Assembly (NCBI RefSeq): GCF_014647795.1 | Contig: NZ_BMPW01000015.1 | Span: 186,001-250,000 of the forward strand | DNA: 64,000 bases | Direction of reading: 5' to 3' | From: Actinoplanes campanulatus | GTDB lineage: Bacteria; Actinomycetota; Actinomycetes; Mycobacteriales; Micromonosporaceae | Part shown: positions 33,750-42,750 of the stretch, in pieces | How the letters are laid out: each line of letters starts with the position of its first letter | Numbering within the stretch: position 1 is the stretch's first letter | The notes under the pieces: model-generated | The model's input: only the letters and a program-made list of their open reading frames with translations | Told to the model about the DNA's origin: nothing | Database searches by the model: none | Position numbers and translations under genes: made by a program

Positions 33750-34631
33750 TCAGCACAGGCCCACCTCCCGCAGACCGGTGGCGGCCCGGACCCGGTAACC
33801 GCAGCGGTCCAGGGCCTGCCGGATCCGCGCGGCGCCGACCGGATTGGCGGAGTGCACGCTGATCAGGTCGATCTCGATGGGCCGCCCCTCGAAGGCGGCA
33901 CGCTCCAACACCTCGACGACCGGCCAGATGGTGTCCTCGCCGCCGAGATCGTGGTCCAGCCACAGCTCGTCGATCCGCCGGCCCCGGTGGGCCTCCAGCA
34001 GCGCCACCCCCTCGGCGCTTGTCCGGGCCACCTCGGCGGGCCGCCCGTCGGCGAACGACCGCAGATCGTCGACCAGGATCACCAGACGCTGCGCGGCACG
34101 CCATTCGGCACGGGTGATCGCGTACTCCACCTCGCCCTCGCCGGAGCCCGGGATCGGCGGACAGTCCGGGAAGAAGGTCCGCACGTACCGCAGCCCGCAC
34201 TTCTCCATCACCCGCCGGGAGCCGGAGTTCACCGCCATGGTCTGCGCGATGATCCGCTCCCGGCCGGACGTCGCGAAGCCGTGCCGCAGCAGCGCGACGG
34301 CGCCCTCCGTGGCCAGGCCCCGCCGCCAGTACTTCCGCAGCAGCCGGTAGCCCAGCTCGGCCTCCCCCGGCCGCTCCGCCGGCGGCAGCATCATCACGCC
34401 GACGAACTCGCCGGTCTTCTCGGTCGCCAGCCAGTAGCCCAGCCCGTCCACCCGCCGGCCCAGCTCCATGCGCTGCGCGTGATAGCCGGCCACCTCCGCA
34501 CGGGTGCGGGCCCGGCCTTCGATGTAGCGCAGCACCTCGGGATCGGAGTCGAGCTCCACCTCGTACTCGAGATGCTCATCGGTCAGCGGGATCAGCACCA
34601 TCCGCTCGGTGTACAGCGTCGGTTGCGGCAT
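33750..34631 (-). CDS. GNAT acetyltransferase fused to a receiver-like cREC domain
   Basis: The N-terminal part (about 1-180) is a RimJ-type GNAT domain (LYTERMVLIPLTDEHLEYEV, ELGYRLLRKYWRRGLATEGA, MAVNSGSRRVMEKCGL). The C-terminal part (about 183-290) looks like the cyclic-phosphate-processing receiver domain: RLVILVDDLRSFADGRPAEV with the acidic pair, then ELWLDHDLGGEDTIWPVVEV with the second acidic cluster. That domain usually stands alone, so the fusion is unusual. The ATG at 34631 (MPQPTLYTERM) matches the GNAT start; seven further codons upstream are open. The gene lies 42 bp after the DinB gene. Confidence 0.82.
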   Translation of the reverse strand: MPQPTLYTERMVLIPLTDEHLEYEVELDSDPEVLRYIEGRARTRAEVAGYHAQRMELGRRVDGLGYWLATEKTGEFVGVMMLPPAERPGEAELGYRLLRKYWRRGLATEGAVALLRHGFATSGRERIIAQTMAVNSGSRRVMEKCGLRYVRTFFPDCPPIPGSGEGEVEYAITRAEWRAAQRLVILVDDLRSFADGRPAEVARTSAEGVALLEAHRGRRIDELWLDHDLGGEDTIWPVVEVLERAAFEGRPIEIDLISVHSANPVGAARIRQALDRCGYRVRAATGLREVGLC

Positions 34632-34673
34632 CCGCCCACGATCACACAGCAACCTCGCCCACGCGACGACGTT

Positions 34674-35213
34674 TCAGGCCGGCGGGTCCTCGCCCACCAG
34701 GCCGTCGATCGACTCCCGGATCAGGTCGACGTGCCCCAGGTGCCGGGCGTACTCCTCGATCATGTCGATCAGAACCCGGCGCAGGCTCGGCGAACGCCCG
34801 TCCGGCCAGGTGAACGGAATGGTCCCGTCGAGGCCACCGGCGGCCAGGGCGGCGGCCAGGTGGGCGCGCGACCGTTCCACCGAATCCCGCCAGAGCGTGT
34901 AGAGCGTCTCCGGGCTGTCGCCGGCCGCGGTCCGCCACTCCCAGTCCGGGTCGGCGTCGAAGTCGACGTCACGCCACAGGTCCGCGGGCGGCCGGTCCAG
35001 GCGTACCGAGAAATAGACGTCCTCGACCAGGGCGAGATGCTTCAGCAGGCCGCCGATCGTCATGCTGCTCGCGCCCACGGTCGCCCGCAGCCCCGGCGCA
35101 TCGAGCCCGCCGGTCTTCCAGGCGAAGAGGCGGCGCTGTCGCTCCAGCGAACCGATCAGCGTCTCGGTCTCGGTGCCCGCGGCCGGCGGCCCGAGCGGGA
35201 TGGTCTCCGTCAT
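34674..35213 (-). CDS. DinB-family protein
   Basis: This 179-residue DinB/DUF664-like four-helix protein has IGGLLKHLALVEDVYF (first histidine) and IDMIEEYARHLGHVDLIRES (two further histidines), the usual metal triad. It is probably a thiol- or metal-dependent transferase of the mycothiol-linked group. It lies upstream of the GNAT-cREC gene on the same strand and is divergent from the WYL regulator, so the regulator may control it (inference). Confidence 0.87.
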   Translation of the reverse strand: MTETIPLGPPAAGTETETLIGSLERQRRLFAWKTGGLDAPGLRATVGASSMTIGGLLKHLALVEDVYFSVRLDRPPADLWRDVDFDADPDWEWRTAAGDSPETLYTLWRDSVERSRAHLAAALAAGGLDGTIPFTWPDGRSPSLRRVLIDMIEEYARHLGHVDLIRESIDGLVGEDPPA

Positions 35214-35272
35214 GGCCGCACGCTAACCTCCGTTCCGGACGTTCTGCTTCCGGATCATTGAGGGGTACGCCG

Positions 35273-36244
35273 ATGCCGAGCCCGACCGCACGGGCGCTGA
35301 TGGCCTACGAGGCCGTCCAGGGCGCTCCCGGGATCACCGCGGACCGGATCGCCGAACGGCTCGGCATCTCCGACCGGGCGGCCCGGCGCTACATCGCGAT
35401 CCTGCGCGAGGCCGGGCTCCCGATCGAGTCCGTCCGCGGGCCCTACGGCGGATACAAGGTCGGTCGCGGCGCCCGGCCGGCCCCGCTGATCTTCACGCAG
35501 GCGGAGGCGCTCGGCCTGGTCATGGCGGTCCTCGACGGCCACCATGCGGCCGGTGACACGGCCGATCCGGTCGGCAGCGCCCTCGGCAAGATCGTCCGGG
35601 TGCTGCCGGAGAGCCTGGGCGCGCAGGTCGAGGCCGTCCGGCGGACCGCCGCACCGGCGCCCGACCGCGGCGCCGCGCGGCCCGACCTCGAGATCACCAG
35701 CGGCCTGGTGCGGGCGTGCGCTCAGAATCTCCGGGTACGGGTGGGCTACCGCACCGAGGCCGGTTCGGAGTGGACGGCCGAAGTGGACCCGTGGGCCATC
35801 GTGGTGCGGCACGGCCGGTGGTATCTGCTGTGCCACTCCCATGCGGCGGGCGCGCGACGGGCGTACCGGATCGACCGGGTCACCGCCGTGGAGGTCCTCC
35901 CCACCGCATTCCGGCCGCCCGCCGACCTGGACCCGGTGGCCGTCCTCGACGCGCACCTGGCCGTCGGCTGGGAATTCCGCGCCGAGATCCTGATCGAGGC
36001 CCCGATGGCCGACATCCCCGCCTGGCTGAGCCCCGCCCTGGGCGCGCTGACCCCCGGCCCGGAGCCGGACACCACCATCCTTACCGGCAGCACCAGCAAC
36101 CCCGATTGGTACGCCCAGCAGCTCACCGTCATCCCCGCCGACTACCGCATCCTCGACAGCCCGGAGATCCGCGACGCCGCCCGCCGGATCGCGGAACGCC
36201 TGCTCGCGGCCGCGCGGCCGAAAAGTGTCGGGGGTGCCGCGTAG
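35273..36244 (+). CDS. WYL-domain transcriptional regulator
   Basis: This 323-residue regulator has an N-terminal winged helix-turn-helix (about 1-60: ITADRIAERLGISDRAARRY, then GPYGGYKVGRG) and a WYL domain at about 150-215 (VDPWAIVVRHGRWYLLCHSH, then RAYRIDRVTAVE), followed by a WCX-type C-terminal extension. WYL proteins sense nucleic acids or small ligands. The ATG at 35273 has GAGGGG eight bases upstream. It is divergent from the DinB gene. Confidence 0.9.
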   Translation: MPSPTARALMAYEAVQGAPGITADRIAERLGISDRAARRYIAILREAGLPIESVRGPYGGYKVGRGARPAPLIFTQAEALGLVMAVLDGHHAAGDTADPVGSALGKIVRVLPESLGAQVEAVRRTAAPAPDRGAARPDLEITSGLVRACAQNLRVRVGYRTEAGSEWTAEVDPWAIVVRHGRWYLLCHSHAAGARRAYRIDRVTAVEVLPTAFRPPADLDPVAVLDAHLAVGWEFRAEILIEAPMADIPAWLSPALGALTPGPEPDTTILTGSTSNPDWYAQQLTVIPADYRILDSPEIRDAARRIAERLLAAARPKSVGGAA

Positions 36245-36285
36245 GGTCCGCGGCATACCGGTCCCCCGCTCTGAATCGAGGAACC

Positions 36286-36591
36286 ATGGCCGTTCTCGAG
36301 TTGGCCCGCTTCACCATCGCCGAGGGCGCCGAGGAACAACTGATCGCCGAGCGCCCCGCCATGCTGGCGGCGCTACGCCGCGGTTTTCCCGGCTGCCTGG
36401 CCGCCTATCTGAGTCGGGAGGAGGACGGCGGCTGGCTGGACGTCCTGGTCTGGCGCTCCCGGGAGGAGGCGGAGGCGTCGGCCCGCGAGATCACCTCGAT
36501 CCCCGAGTGCGCCGCCTGGTTCCGGCACATCACCGAGTCGGGCGGCATCCGCCACGCCGAGGTCGTCTCCGCCTGGCCCCCACCCGCCTGA
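36286..36591 (+). CDS. Small dimeric alpha/beta-barrel (ABM-like) protein
   Basis: This is a 101-residue protein (MAVLELARFTIAEGAEEQLI, then DVLVWRSREEAEASAREITS) with the split beta-alpha-beta pattern of antibiotic-biosynthesis-monooxygenase-type ferredoxin-like folds. Such proteins are heme-degrading, quinol-oxidising or simple ligand-binding dimers. The ATG has GAGGA a few bases upstream. It follows the WYL gene by 41 bp and may be co-transcribed. Confidence 0.75.
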   Translation: MAVLELARFTIAEGAEEQLIAERPAMLAALRRGFPGCLAAYLSREEDGGWLDVLVWRSREEAEASAREITSIPECAAWFRHITESGGIRHAEVVSAWPPPA

Positions 36592-36597
36592 CCCGGC

Positions 36598-37617
36598 CTA
36601 CCGGACGGCCCGCCCGGCAGGCGCCGGCCACTGCGGAGGCTCAGCTCCGCCCGGCCGTCCCGACTCCCACTCGTCTCCCGAGTCTCCATCCCCGCGCGAC
36701 CCAGACCCTGGGACCGCACCCCACCACTCGGGCTCCCGCCCAACAGCCGCACCCGCCTGCCCACCAGCCTCCCGCTCGACGGCCGCGGGTCCGCGACCTC
36801 GTGTATCGGGGACTGCGGTTCTGCCACGCTGGGGTGGGGTCGGCTGGTGACCCGCAGCCTGCCATCCATGCGAAGGACGAGGGGCGGGGACGGCAGTTTC
36901 ACGCCGCCGCGAAGAGCTAGTGCCGGGATCCTTGCGCCACGCGCCCGGATCCGCGGGCACGCGGCTGGAGTCCCTGGTCCGCCGCGCGGGGCTCTCGCTG
37001 CGCGGGACGGCGCTCTCGCTCCGCAGGCCCGGATACCTACTCCGCAGGCCCGGATACTCGCTCCGCCGGCCCGCATTCTCACTCTGCTGGCCGGGATACT
37101 CGCTCGGCGGGTCCAAGTCGAGGAGGCCCGCGCCGCGGCGGTGGGAGAGGCGTGGGTCGGAGACCGGGGCTTGGGGGTCGGCGAGGCGGCCGCTGAACCA
37201 GGCGGTGAAACCGGCCAGCGCCAGACCGGCGGCTTCGAGGGCGATGAGGCCGCCGTCGGCGGAACGGTCGTGGCCCCGGACCCGCATCAGGGTGAGGACC
37301 GCGAAGACGATCAGCACACCGACGTCGAGGAGGAGGGCGAGGAAGAAGATCCGGGCGGCGGCGGGGTCCGAGGCGCCGAAAGCATCGACCGCGGCGGCCA
37401 GTGCGGCGAGCAGGCCACCGATGAGGCCGGCCACCAGGTTCCAGAAAGCGACCGTTCCGATCAGAGGGGGCGCGCCGAGCGTGGTTGCCAGGTCGAAGAC
37501 GAACGCCATCCAGAACAGCCCGAGCGGGAACATCAGCAGTAGCGGCTGCACGCCTGACCCGGCAAGCCGGAGCCGGCTCTGGGTATGGCGTCTCCCTGTC
37601 ATACGCGCCTCTGTCAC
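36598..37617 (-). CDS. DUF2231-type membrane protein with a repetitive disordered tail
   Basis: This 339-residue protein has about four transmembrane helices in residues 20-165 (VQPLLLMFPLGLFWMAFVFD, WNLVAGLIGGLLAALAAAVD), matching DUF2231. It then has a long disordered Arg/Ser/Pro/Gly tail. Around residues 175-216 the tail carries six tandem heptads of the type S-E-Y-P-G-L-R, encoded by a 21-bp repeat at about 36990-37100. GAGGGGG six bases before the GTG at 37617 supports the start. The tail may interact with the wall or be non-essential repeat expansion. Confidence 0.78.
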   Translation of the reverse strand: MTEARMTGRRHTQSRLRLAGSGVQPLLLMFPLGLFWMAFVFDLATTLGAPPLIGTVAFWNLVAGLIGGLLAALAAAVDAFGASDPAAARIFFLALLLDVGVLIVFAVLTLMRVRGHDRSADGGLIALEAAGLALAGFTAWFSGRLADPQAPVSDPRLSHRRGAGLLDLDPPSEYPGQQSENAGRRSEYPGLRSRYPGLRSESAVPRSESPARRTRDSSRVPADPGAWRKDPGTSSSRRRETAVPAPRPSHGWQAAGHQPTPPQRGRTAVPDTRGRGPAAVEREAGGQAGAAVGREPEWWGAVPGSGSRGDGDSGDEWESGRPGGAEPPQWPAPAGRAVR

Positions 37618-38428
37618 GCGGACCCCCTCCGCCCGGGTCGTGACCGGGCTGCGGCCGTGGCGGCCGGAGATCCGTATCTCCGGCCGGGAAATGGACCTTC
37701 CTCAGCCTGAGCGGGATTCGACCGGACCGGACCCTCCCTTGCGGGTGATTCGGGCTGCGGGCGGTAAAACCCCACGAGCCGGGCAGTGGGTGCTCCAGGT
37801 GGGAAAGCGGCTGTGGGGCCCCTCAGGCCAAATCCTCCCAAACGCCGCGACTCAAGCGGCCGATGATCACCCGGCCGTGGCATGCCGAGATCTGCAACCG
37901 GCGAGAGGCACAGCGCCCGGAAGCCAGAAACGGCCGGAAGGAGGAAGGCCAAACGAAAGGCGCGAGCCAACGAGCCTGCTTCTCGGTTGCGGGTGGCCAC
38001 GACGTCACATCGCGCATTCGGATGGCTGCGGTGTCACCCCGACTGGCCGGCGACCTTGGTCGATTACAACTTTCGGGCCGATCTTGGTTCCTGGTCGCCG
38101 GGCGGTAGATCATCGCCCATGATCCATTTCCCCTGGAGGACCTTGGGTCATCAGATAAGTCCAGGCAGCAAGACGCCCAAGATCACCAAAACGCTCAAGA
38201 GCCCGGCGGACACCACCCCGGACGCGCCCCCACGACCCGCGCGATCTTGGACGATTGGCCACCGCAAACGGTAGGAAAACGCCCAAGATCGCGGGGCGGC
38301 GCCTGCAGCCGCCGCCCGGGCGGTGGGAGACGCGGAAGGGCGAGCGCGGAAGGGCGAGCGGAAGGCTCATGTGGGGGTGGGGTGGGCCGATGGGACCCCG
38401 GTCGGGAGCCAGCCGGGGGAGGTGACGC
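37618..38428. other. Intergenic region with REP-like element, no gene seen
   Basis: About 810 bp with no convincing gene: open frames here lack plausible starts and codon pattern. It contains one intact REP-like hairpin (38243-38290) and scattered partial matches (CGCCCAAGATC at about 38171, GATCTTGG at about 38073). The GGDEF gene's promoter must lie near its right end. Confidence 0.6.
38243..38290. repeat. Intact REP-like palindrome (22-bp arms, 4-nt loop)
   Basis: The left arm runs GATCTTGGACGATTG...CCACCG, the loop is CAAA, and the right arm runs CGGTAGG...ACGCCCAAGATC. The arms pair at 17 of 22 positions, extended by a further GC/GC pair outside. It is the same family as 12826-12873 and as the two arms flanking the IS ends. 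Confidence 0.75.
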
Positions 38429-40450
38429 GTGGGCAGGCGCAATTCCCTGGGGACCGGGCAACGGTCGCGACGGCAGTCGCTGCGGGCCTCCACCGTGTAC
38501 GGCGCGGTGCCCGCGGTGCTGGCCGGGGCCTACGCGATCGGCACCTGGAACGACGGCGGCCGTGGGCCGATGCTGCTGCTGGCGGCCGTGATGACCGGGT
38601 TCGCGCTGGCCGGCTGGGCGCTGGCCGGGCGGATCGCGCGGACCCGCTGGTGGATCGTGATCCAGACGGCGGCGGCGATCGTCAATCTGGCGGGGGCCGC
38701 GGCTCTCGGGCTGTTGGACGGTGGGGTGGCCGGGCCGCTGGGCACGTTCGTGCCGTTGTCGGTGGTGCTGCTGGCGATCGTCGTGCCGCCACGGGCGTTT
38801 CTGCTGCCCGCCGCGGCCGGTGCTCTCGCGTACGCCTCGCTCGTGATCTTTGGTGAGACGCCGCCGGCGGCGGGTTATCCGCTGGTCCATGCACTGGGTT
38901 TCGCCTGTGTGGCGGTGTTGTGCCTGCGGCATTCGGCGGTGCTGGCGTCGCTGCGGCGGCGGCTGGCCGACAGTTCCCGCGCCGATCCGCTGACCGGCTG
39001 CCTGAACCGGCGCGGCTTCGACGAGCGGGCGGCCGCCGCGCTGACCGAGGCGGAGCGCACCGGTCGCCCGCTCACCGTGATTTTGCTCGACCTGGACCGT
39101 TTCAAGGAGGTCAACGACACGCTGGGTCACCGGGCCGGCGACGAGTTGCTGGCCTGGACGGGGCAGGAGTTGCGCGCCGAGTTGCGGGCGCACGACGTGG
39201 TGAGCCGGCAGGGCGGTGACGAGTTCGCGGTGCTGCTGCCGAACACCGGTGCGGAGGCCGGAGCCCTGGTGGTGGACCGGCTCCGGGAGCGGCTGCGGAC
39301 GTGCGCGCCGGCCAGCCTGGGTCACGCCACCTTCCCGGCCGACGCCACCAGCCTGACCGGCCTGGTGCACGTCGCCGACCAGCGGCTCTACCGGGACAAG
39401 GCATCCCGGGACCGGCGTGCGCCGAGTGCCGAGGCGGTGGCCGGGGCGCGTACCGGAGTCCGGTCGGCGAGCCCGGCCCGGTCGGTGGCGGCGCTGGAGC
39501 GCCGCCGCCATTCGATCGCCGATCCGGGCTGGATGTCGATCACTCAGACCTGTGTGGCGATGCTCTACATCGCCCTGTTCGCGAACGACCACCCGCACCG
39601 TGCCGGCATGGTGGCGCTGTCGGTGTGGGGTTTCCTGACCGGGCTCGCCGTGGTGGCCCGCGCCGACTGGCTGAGCCGGTCGCGGCTGGCCCGGCCGCTG
39701 ATGCTGGCGTTCGCGGCGAGTTCCTTCCTGAGCTGTGCGGCGATCGCCACCCTGGACGGCGGCGTGGATCACCCGCTCGGTGTCGGCGTGCTGCTGTCCA
39801 TCCCGTTGCTGGTGCTGGGGATGCGCCCGGAGGTGACCGGCCCGATCGCGATCGTGGCGGGGGCCGTGTGGATGCTGGTCGGCGTGCTCGTCGGCGATCC
39901 GGGCGGGTGGTATCTGGCGATTCAGCTGCTGGGCACGGCGACGGCCGCGGTGGCGTGTGCGGTGCAGGGCCGGGCGGCGGCCCGGCAGCGACGGATGCTC
40001 ACCCGGCTGTCCCGGGTGGATGTGCTGACCGAGGTGCTGAACCGGCGCGGGTTCGACGAACGCTTCACCGCGGAGGTGGCCGACGCCCGCCGGACCGGCC
40101 GGGGCGCCGCGCTCCTGGTCCTGGACCTGGACGACTTCAAGACGGTCAATGACACGCAGGGGCACGCGGCCGGCGATCAGCTGCTGCGCTGGGTGGCCCT
40201 CACGCTGCGGGCCGACGTCGACGCGGTCGGCCGGCTGGGTGGTGACGAATTCGTGGCCCTCGTGGACGACGGCACGGACCCGTTCGCCGTGGCCGACCGG
40301 CTGCGGATGCGGCTGGCCGCCCGGACCGGCGCCAGCATCGGCGTCGCCGTCCTCGACGTGGACGGCGACGACTTCGACTCGCTCTATGCGGTCGCCGACG
40401 CACGCCTCTACCAGCAGAAGAAGCCGCGGAAGAGGTACGCCCACCGCTGA
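38429..40450 (+). CDS. Tandem membrane-GGDEF protein (double diguanylate cyclase)
   Basis: This 673-residue protein is built from two similar modules of about 335 residues, each a block of hydrophobic helices followed by a GGDEF domain. Both active sites look intact: DLDRFKEVNDTLGHRAGDEL with RQGGDEF, and DLDDFKTVNDTQGHAAGDQL with RLGGDEF. The first has the allosteric I-site RAHD exactly five residues before GGDEF; the second has an extra residue (RADVD) and so lacks a properly spaced RxxD. It should make cyclic di-GMP at the membrane. GGGGGAGG precedes the GTG start. Confidence 0.88.
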   Translation: MGRRNSLGTGQRSRRQSLRASTVYGAVPAVLAGAYAIGTWNDGGRGPMLLLAAVMTGFALAGWALAGRIARTRWWIVIQTAAAIVNLAGAAALGLLDGGVAGPLGTFVPLSVVLLAIVVPPRAFLLPAAAGALAYASLVIFGETPPAAGYPLVHALGFACVAVLCLRHSAVLASLRRRLADSSRADPLTGCLNRRGFDERAAAALTEAERTGRPLTVILLDLDRFKEVNDTLGHRAGDELLAWTGQELRAELRAHDVVSRQGGDEFAVLLPNTGAEAGALVVDRLRERLRTCAPASLGHATFPADATSLTGLVHVADQRLYRDKASRDRRAPSAEAVAGARTGVRSASPARSVAALERRRHSIADPGWMSITQTCVAMLYIALFANDHPHRAGMVALSVWGFLTGLAVVARADWLSRSRLARPLMLAFAASSFLSCAAIATLDGGVDHPLGVGVLLSIPLLVLGMRPEVTGPIAIVAGAVWMLVGVLVGDPGGWYLAIQLLGTATAAVACAVQGRAAARQRRMLTRLSRVDVLTEVLNRRGFDERFTAEVADARRTGRGAALLVLDLDDFKTVNDTQGHAAGDQLLRWVALTLRADVDAVGRLGGDEFVALVDDGTDPFAVADRLRMRLAARTGASIGVAVLDVDGDDFDSLYAVADARLYQQKKPRKRYAHR

Positions 40451-40542
40451 GCACCGCTACCGTCCCGCACCCCGCGACGACCGGAGAGGTCACCCGTCCC
40501 GATCACAGAATGGTTTTCCTTCGATCGGAACGGATCCCTCTC

Positions 40543-41271
40543 ATGAAGCGTGTTCTCGTCCTGTTCGCAGCGGTGTCGTCGATGTTGGTGGCCCAGCCCG
40601 GGGTGGCGCTGGCCGCCGCCGGGAGCGCCCGGTCGTACGCGTTCATGAGCCAGTCCAACGGCGACCGCCTGATCGCCCGCTGGAATCCGTGTGACGGCGC
40701 CATCACCTACCGGGTGAACCTGGCCCGCGCGCCGAAGAACTCGCTCGCCGAGGTGAAGACCGCGTTCGCCCGGGTCACCGCGGCCACCGGGCTGACCTTC
40801 CGGTACGCCGGGACGACCTCGGTGATCCCGCAGGCGAAGAAGGGGTTCAACGGGAAGTACCCGTCAGGCACCGAGATCGTGATCGCCTGGGCCACCCCCG
40901 GGAAGCACAGCACCTGGCTGCCGGCCCGCTCCACGTCGCTGGGCATGGGCGGCGGCTCGTGGCAGACCGCCTACACGTCGTCCGGCGGTAACGCGCTGAT
41001 GATGGTCCAGGGCGCCGTGGTGCTCAACGCGACCGGTCTGAAGGGGATGGCCCGCGGTTTCGGGGCGCACCGCGGCGGCACCACCGGGGCGGTGCTGATG
41101 CACGAGATCGGGCACGCGATCGGCCTGGCCCATCCGAAGCAGAACGACCGCAGCCAGATCATGTACCACACGGTGACGTCGAAGAAGGCGGTCTGGGGCG
41201 CCGGCGACCTGGCCGGCCTGCGCAAGGTCGGGAAGTCGTCCGGCTGCCTGGTCACCCAGAAGCGGAGCTGA
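40543..41271 (+). CDS. Secreted matrixin-like zinc metalloprotease
   Basis: This 242-residue protein has a signal peptide (MKRVLVLFAAVSSMLVAQPG, cleavage near A-L-A-A-A at 22-26). The metzincin zinc motif H187-E188-x2-H191-x5-H197 (HEIGHAIGLAH) is followed by the Met-turn IMYH. The length fits a small secreted matrixin domain with no propeptide or accessory domain. A pair of cysteines (C50 and one near the C-terminus) may form a disulfide. The ATG at 40543 starts a proper signal peptide; a GTG or ATG upstream would add 11 residues. Its end overlaps the convergent pepP gene by 20 bp. Confidence 0.87.
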   Translation: MKRVLVLFAAVSSMLVAQPGVALAAAGSARSYAFMSQSNGDRLIARWNPCDGAITYRVNLARAPKNSLAEVKTAFARVTAATGLTFRYAGTTSVIPQAKKGFNGKYPSGTEIVIAWATPGKHSTWLPARSTSLGMGGGSWQTAYTSSGGNALMMVQGAVVLNATGLKGMARGFGAHRGGTTGAVLMHEIGHAIGLAHPKQNDRSQIMYHTVTSKKAVWGAGDLAGLRKVGKSSGCLVTQKRS

Positions 41272-42694
41272 GCCAGGCCTCCACGTCGGCGGCGGTGCGC
41301 GGCATCGCCGCCGACAGGTTCTCGTGGCCGTCCTCGGTGACCAGCACGTTGTCCTCGATCCGGACGCCGATGCCGCGGAACTCCGCGGGCGCGAGCAGGT
41401 CGTCGGCCTTGAAGTAGAGACCGGGCTCGACGGTGAGGATCATGCCGGGCCGCAGTTCGCCGCCCACGTAGTCCTCGCGGCGCAGCTGGGCGCAGTCGTG
41501 CACGTCCATGCCGAGGTGGTGTGAGGTGCCGTGGACCATCCAGCGGCGGTGCCAGCCGCCGGACTCCGGGTCCAGCGTCTGGTCGACGGTCACCCCGGCG
41601 GGCAGCAGACCCCACCCGTGTACGCGTTCGGCGATCACCCGGGTGGCGGCCGCGTGGATGTCCCGGAACCGGTTGCCCGGCCGGACGGCGGCCAGCCCGG
41701 CCTCCTGCGCGTCGAGGACGGCCTGGTAGATCTCCCGCTGCGGGCCGCTGAACCGGCCGCCGGCCGGCAGGGTGCGGGTGATGTCGGCGGTGAACAGCGA
41801 GTCCAGCTCGACGCCGGCGTCGATCAGGATCAGGTCGTCCGGGCGGACCTCTCCGGTGTTGCGGATCCAGTGGATGGTGTTGGCGTGGTCGCCGGCCGCG
41901 CAGATCGAGTCGTACCCGATTCCGTTGCCCTGGTGGCGGGCGTGCAGCCCGAAGATCCCCTCGATCCAGCGCTCGCCGTGGCCGTTCGCGATCGCCTCGG
42001 GCAGGGCCGCGATGATCGCGTCGAAGCCGCGGTGGGTGGCGGCGATCGCGGCGCGCATCTCGCCGATCTCCCACTCGTCCTTGACCAGCCGCATCTCGGA
42101 CAGGTGCCGGTCCAGTTCGTCGTCGGCGCCGGGCAGGACGGCCGGGCCGTCCACCCGTAGTTTGTCGACGAGCCGCGCCACCGCCGGGTCGGCCGACCGG
42201 ACCACCCGCAGCCGGGCCGGGTCGGCGTCCTTGGCGAGCGCGTCCGGGAGGGCGTCGAGGTGGGCCGCGGCGATGCCGTAGCGGGACTCGATCTCCTCGA
42301 TGGTGGGCCGCGGGCCGACCCAGAACTCGCCGTACCGCATGTCGGCGTAGAACTCGCTGCTGTCGCGCGGGGCGAGCGGCCGGAAGTAGAGGGTGGCCCG
42401 CCCGTCGTCGAGGACCAGCACGCTGTCCGGTTCGGCGGCCGCGCCCAGCCCGGTGAGGTGGGCGAAAGCGGTGTGCGGCCGGTACGGGTAGTCGGTGTCG
42501 TTGCTGCGCACCTTGAGCCCACCGGCCGGGATGACCAGCCGCTCGCCGGGGAATCCCTCGGCCAGTGCGGCGCGGCGCCCGGCCGCCCGGTCGGCGACGT
42601 CGGCCCGGGATGCCGGGGTGGTTTCGCGGGGCGCCCACCCGGAGGCGATGAACGCGCGGAAAGCTTCGGCCGTCATGGGTCGAAATAGTGCCAT
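41252..42694 (-). CDS. pepP: Xaa-Pro aminopeptidase (aminopeptidase P)
   Basis: This 480-residue M24 metallopeptidase removes N-terminal residues preceding proline. The N-terminal AMP_N domain covers about 15-165. The catalytic pita-bread domain carries the five metal ligands in LILIDAGVELDSLFTADITR (two Asp), HGTSHHLGMDVHD (His), ILTVEPGLYF (Glu) and GVRIEDNVLVTEDGHE (Glu). It is cytoplasmic. The ATG at 42694 is used; an ATG six codons in is possible. It is divergent from the GH5 gene. Confidence 0.93.
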   Translation of the reverse strand: MALFRPMTAEAFRAFIASGWAPRETTPASRADVADRAAGRRAALAEGFPGERLVIPAGGLKVRSNDTDYPYRPHTAFAHLTGLGAAAEPDSVLVLDDGRATLYFRPLAPRDSSEFYADMRYGEFWVGPRPTIEEIESRYGIAAAHLDALPDALAKDADPARLRVVRSADPAVARLVDKLRVDGPAVLPGADDELDRHLSEMRLVKDEWEIGEMRAAIAATHRGFDAIIAALPEAIANGHGERWIEGIFGLHARHQGNGIGYDSICAAGDHANTIHWIRNTGEVRPDDLILIDAGVELDSLFTADITRTLPAGGRFSGPQREIYQAVLDAQEAGLAAVRPGNRFRDIHAAATRVIAERVHGWGLLPAGVTVDQTLDPESGGWHRRWMVHGTSHHLGMDVHDCAQLRREDYVGGELRPGMILTVEPGLYFKADDLLAPAEFRGIGVRIEDNVLVTEDGHENLSAAMPRTAADVEAWLSSASG

Positions 42695-42750
42695 GCGCCG
42701 CTGTTATCGCGGGGGTTTGCCAATTGTGAACAAGTGATTACCGTCGATAC

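Noticed and set aside
37614-38000. Minus-strand open frame upstream of the DUF2231 gene
   Set aside because: No ribosome site, no domain-like pattern, and it overlaps the start of the DUF2231 gene.
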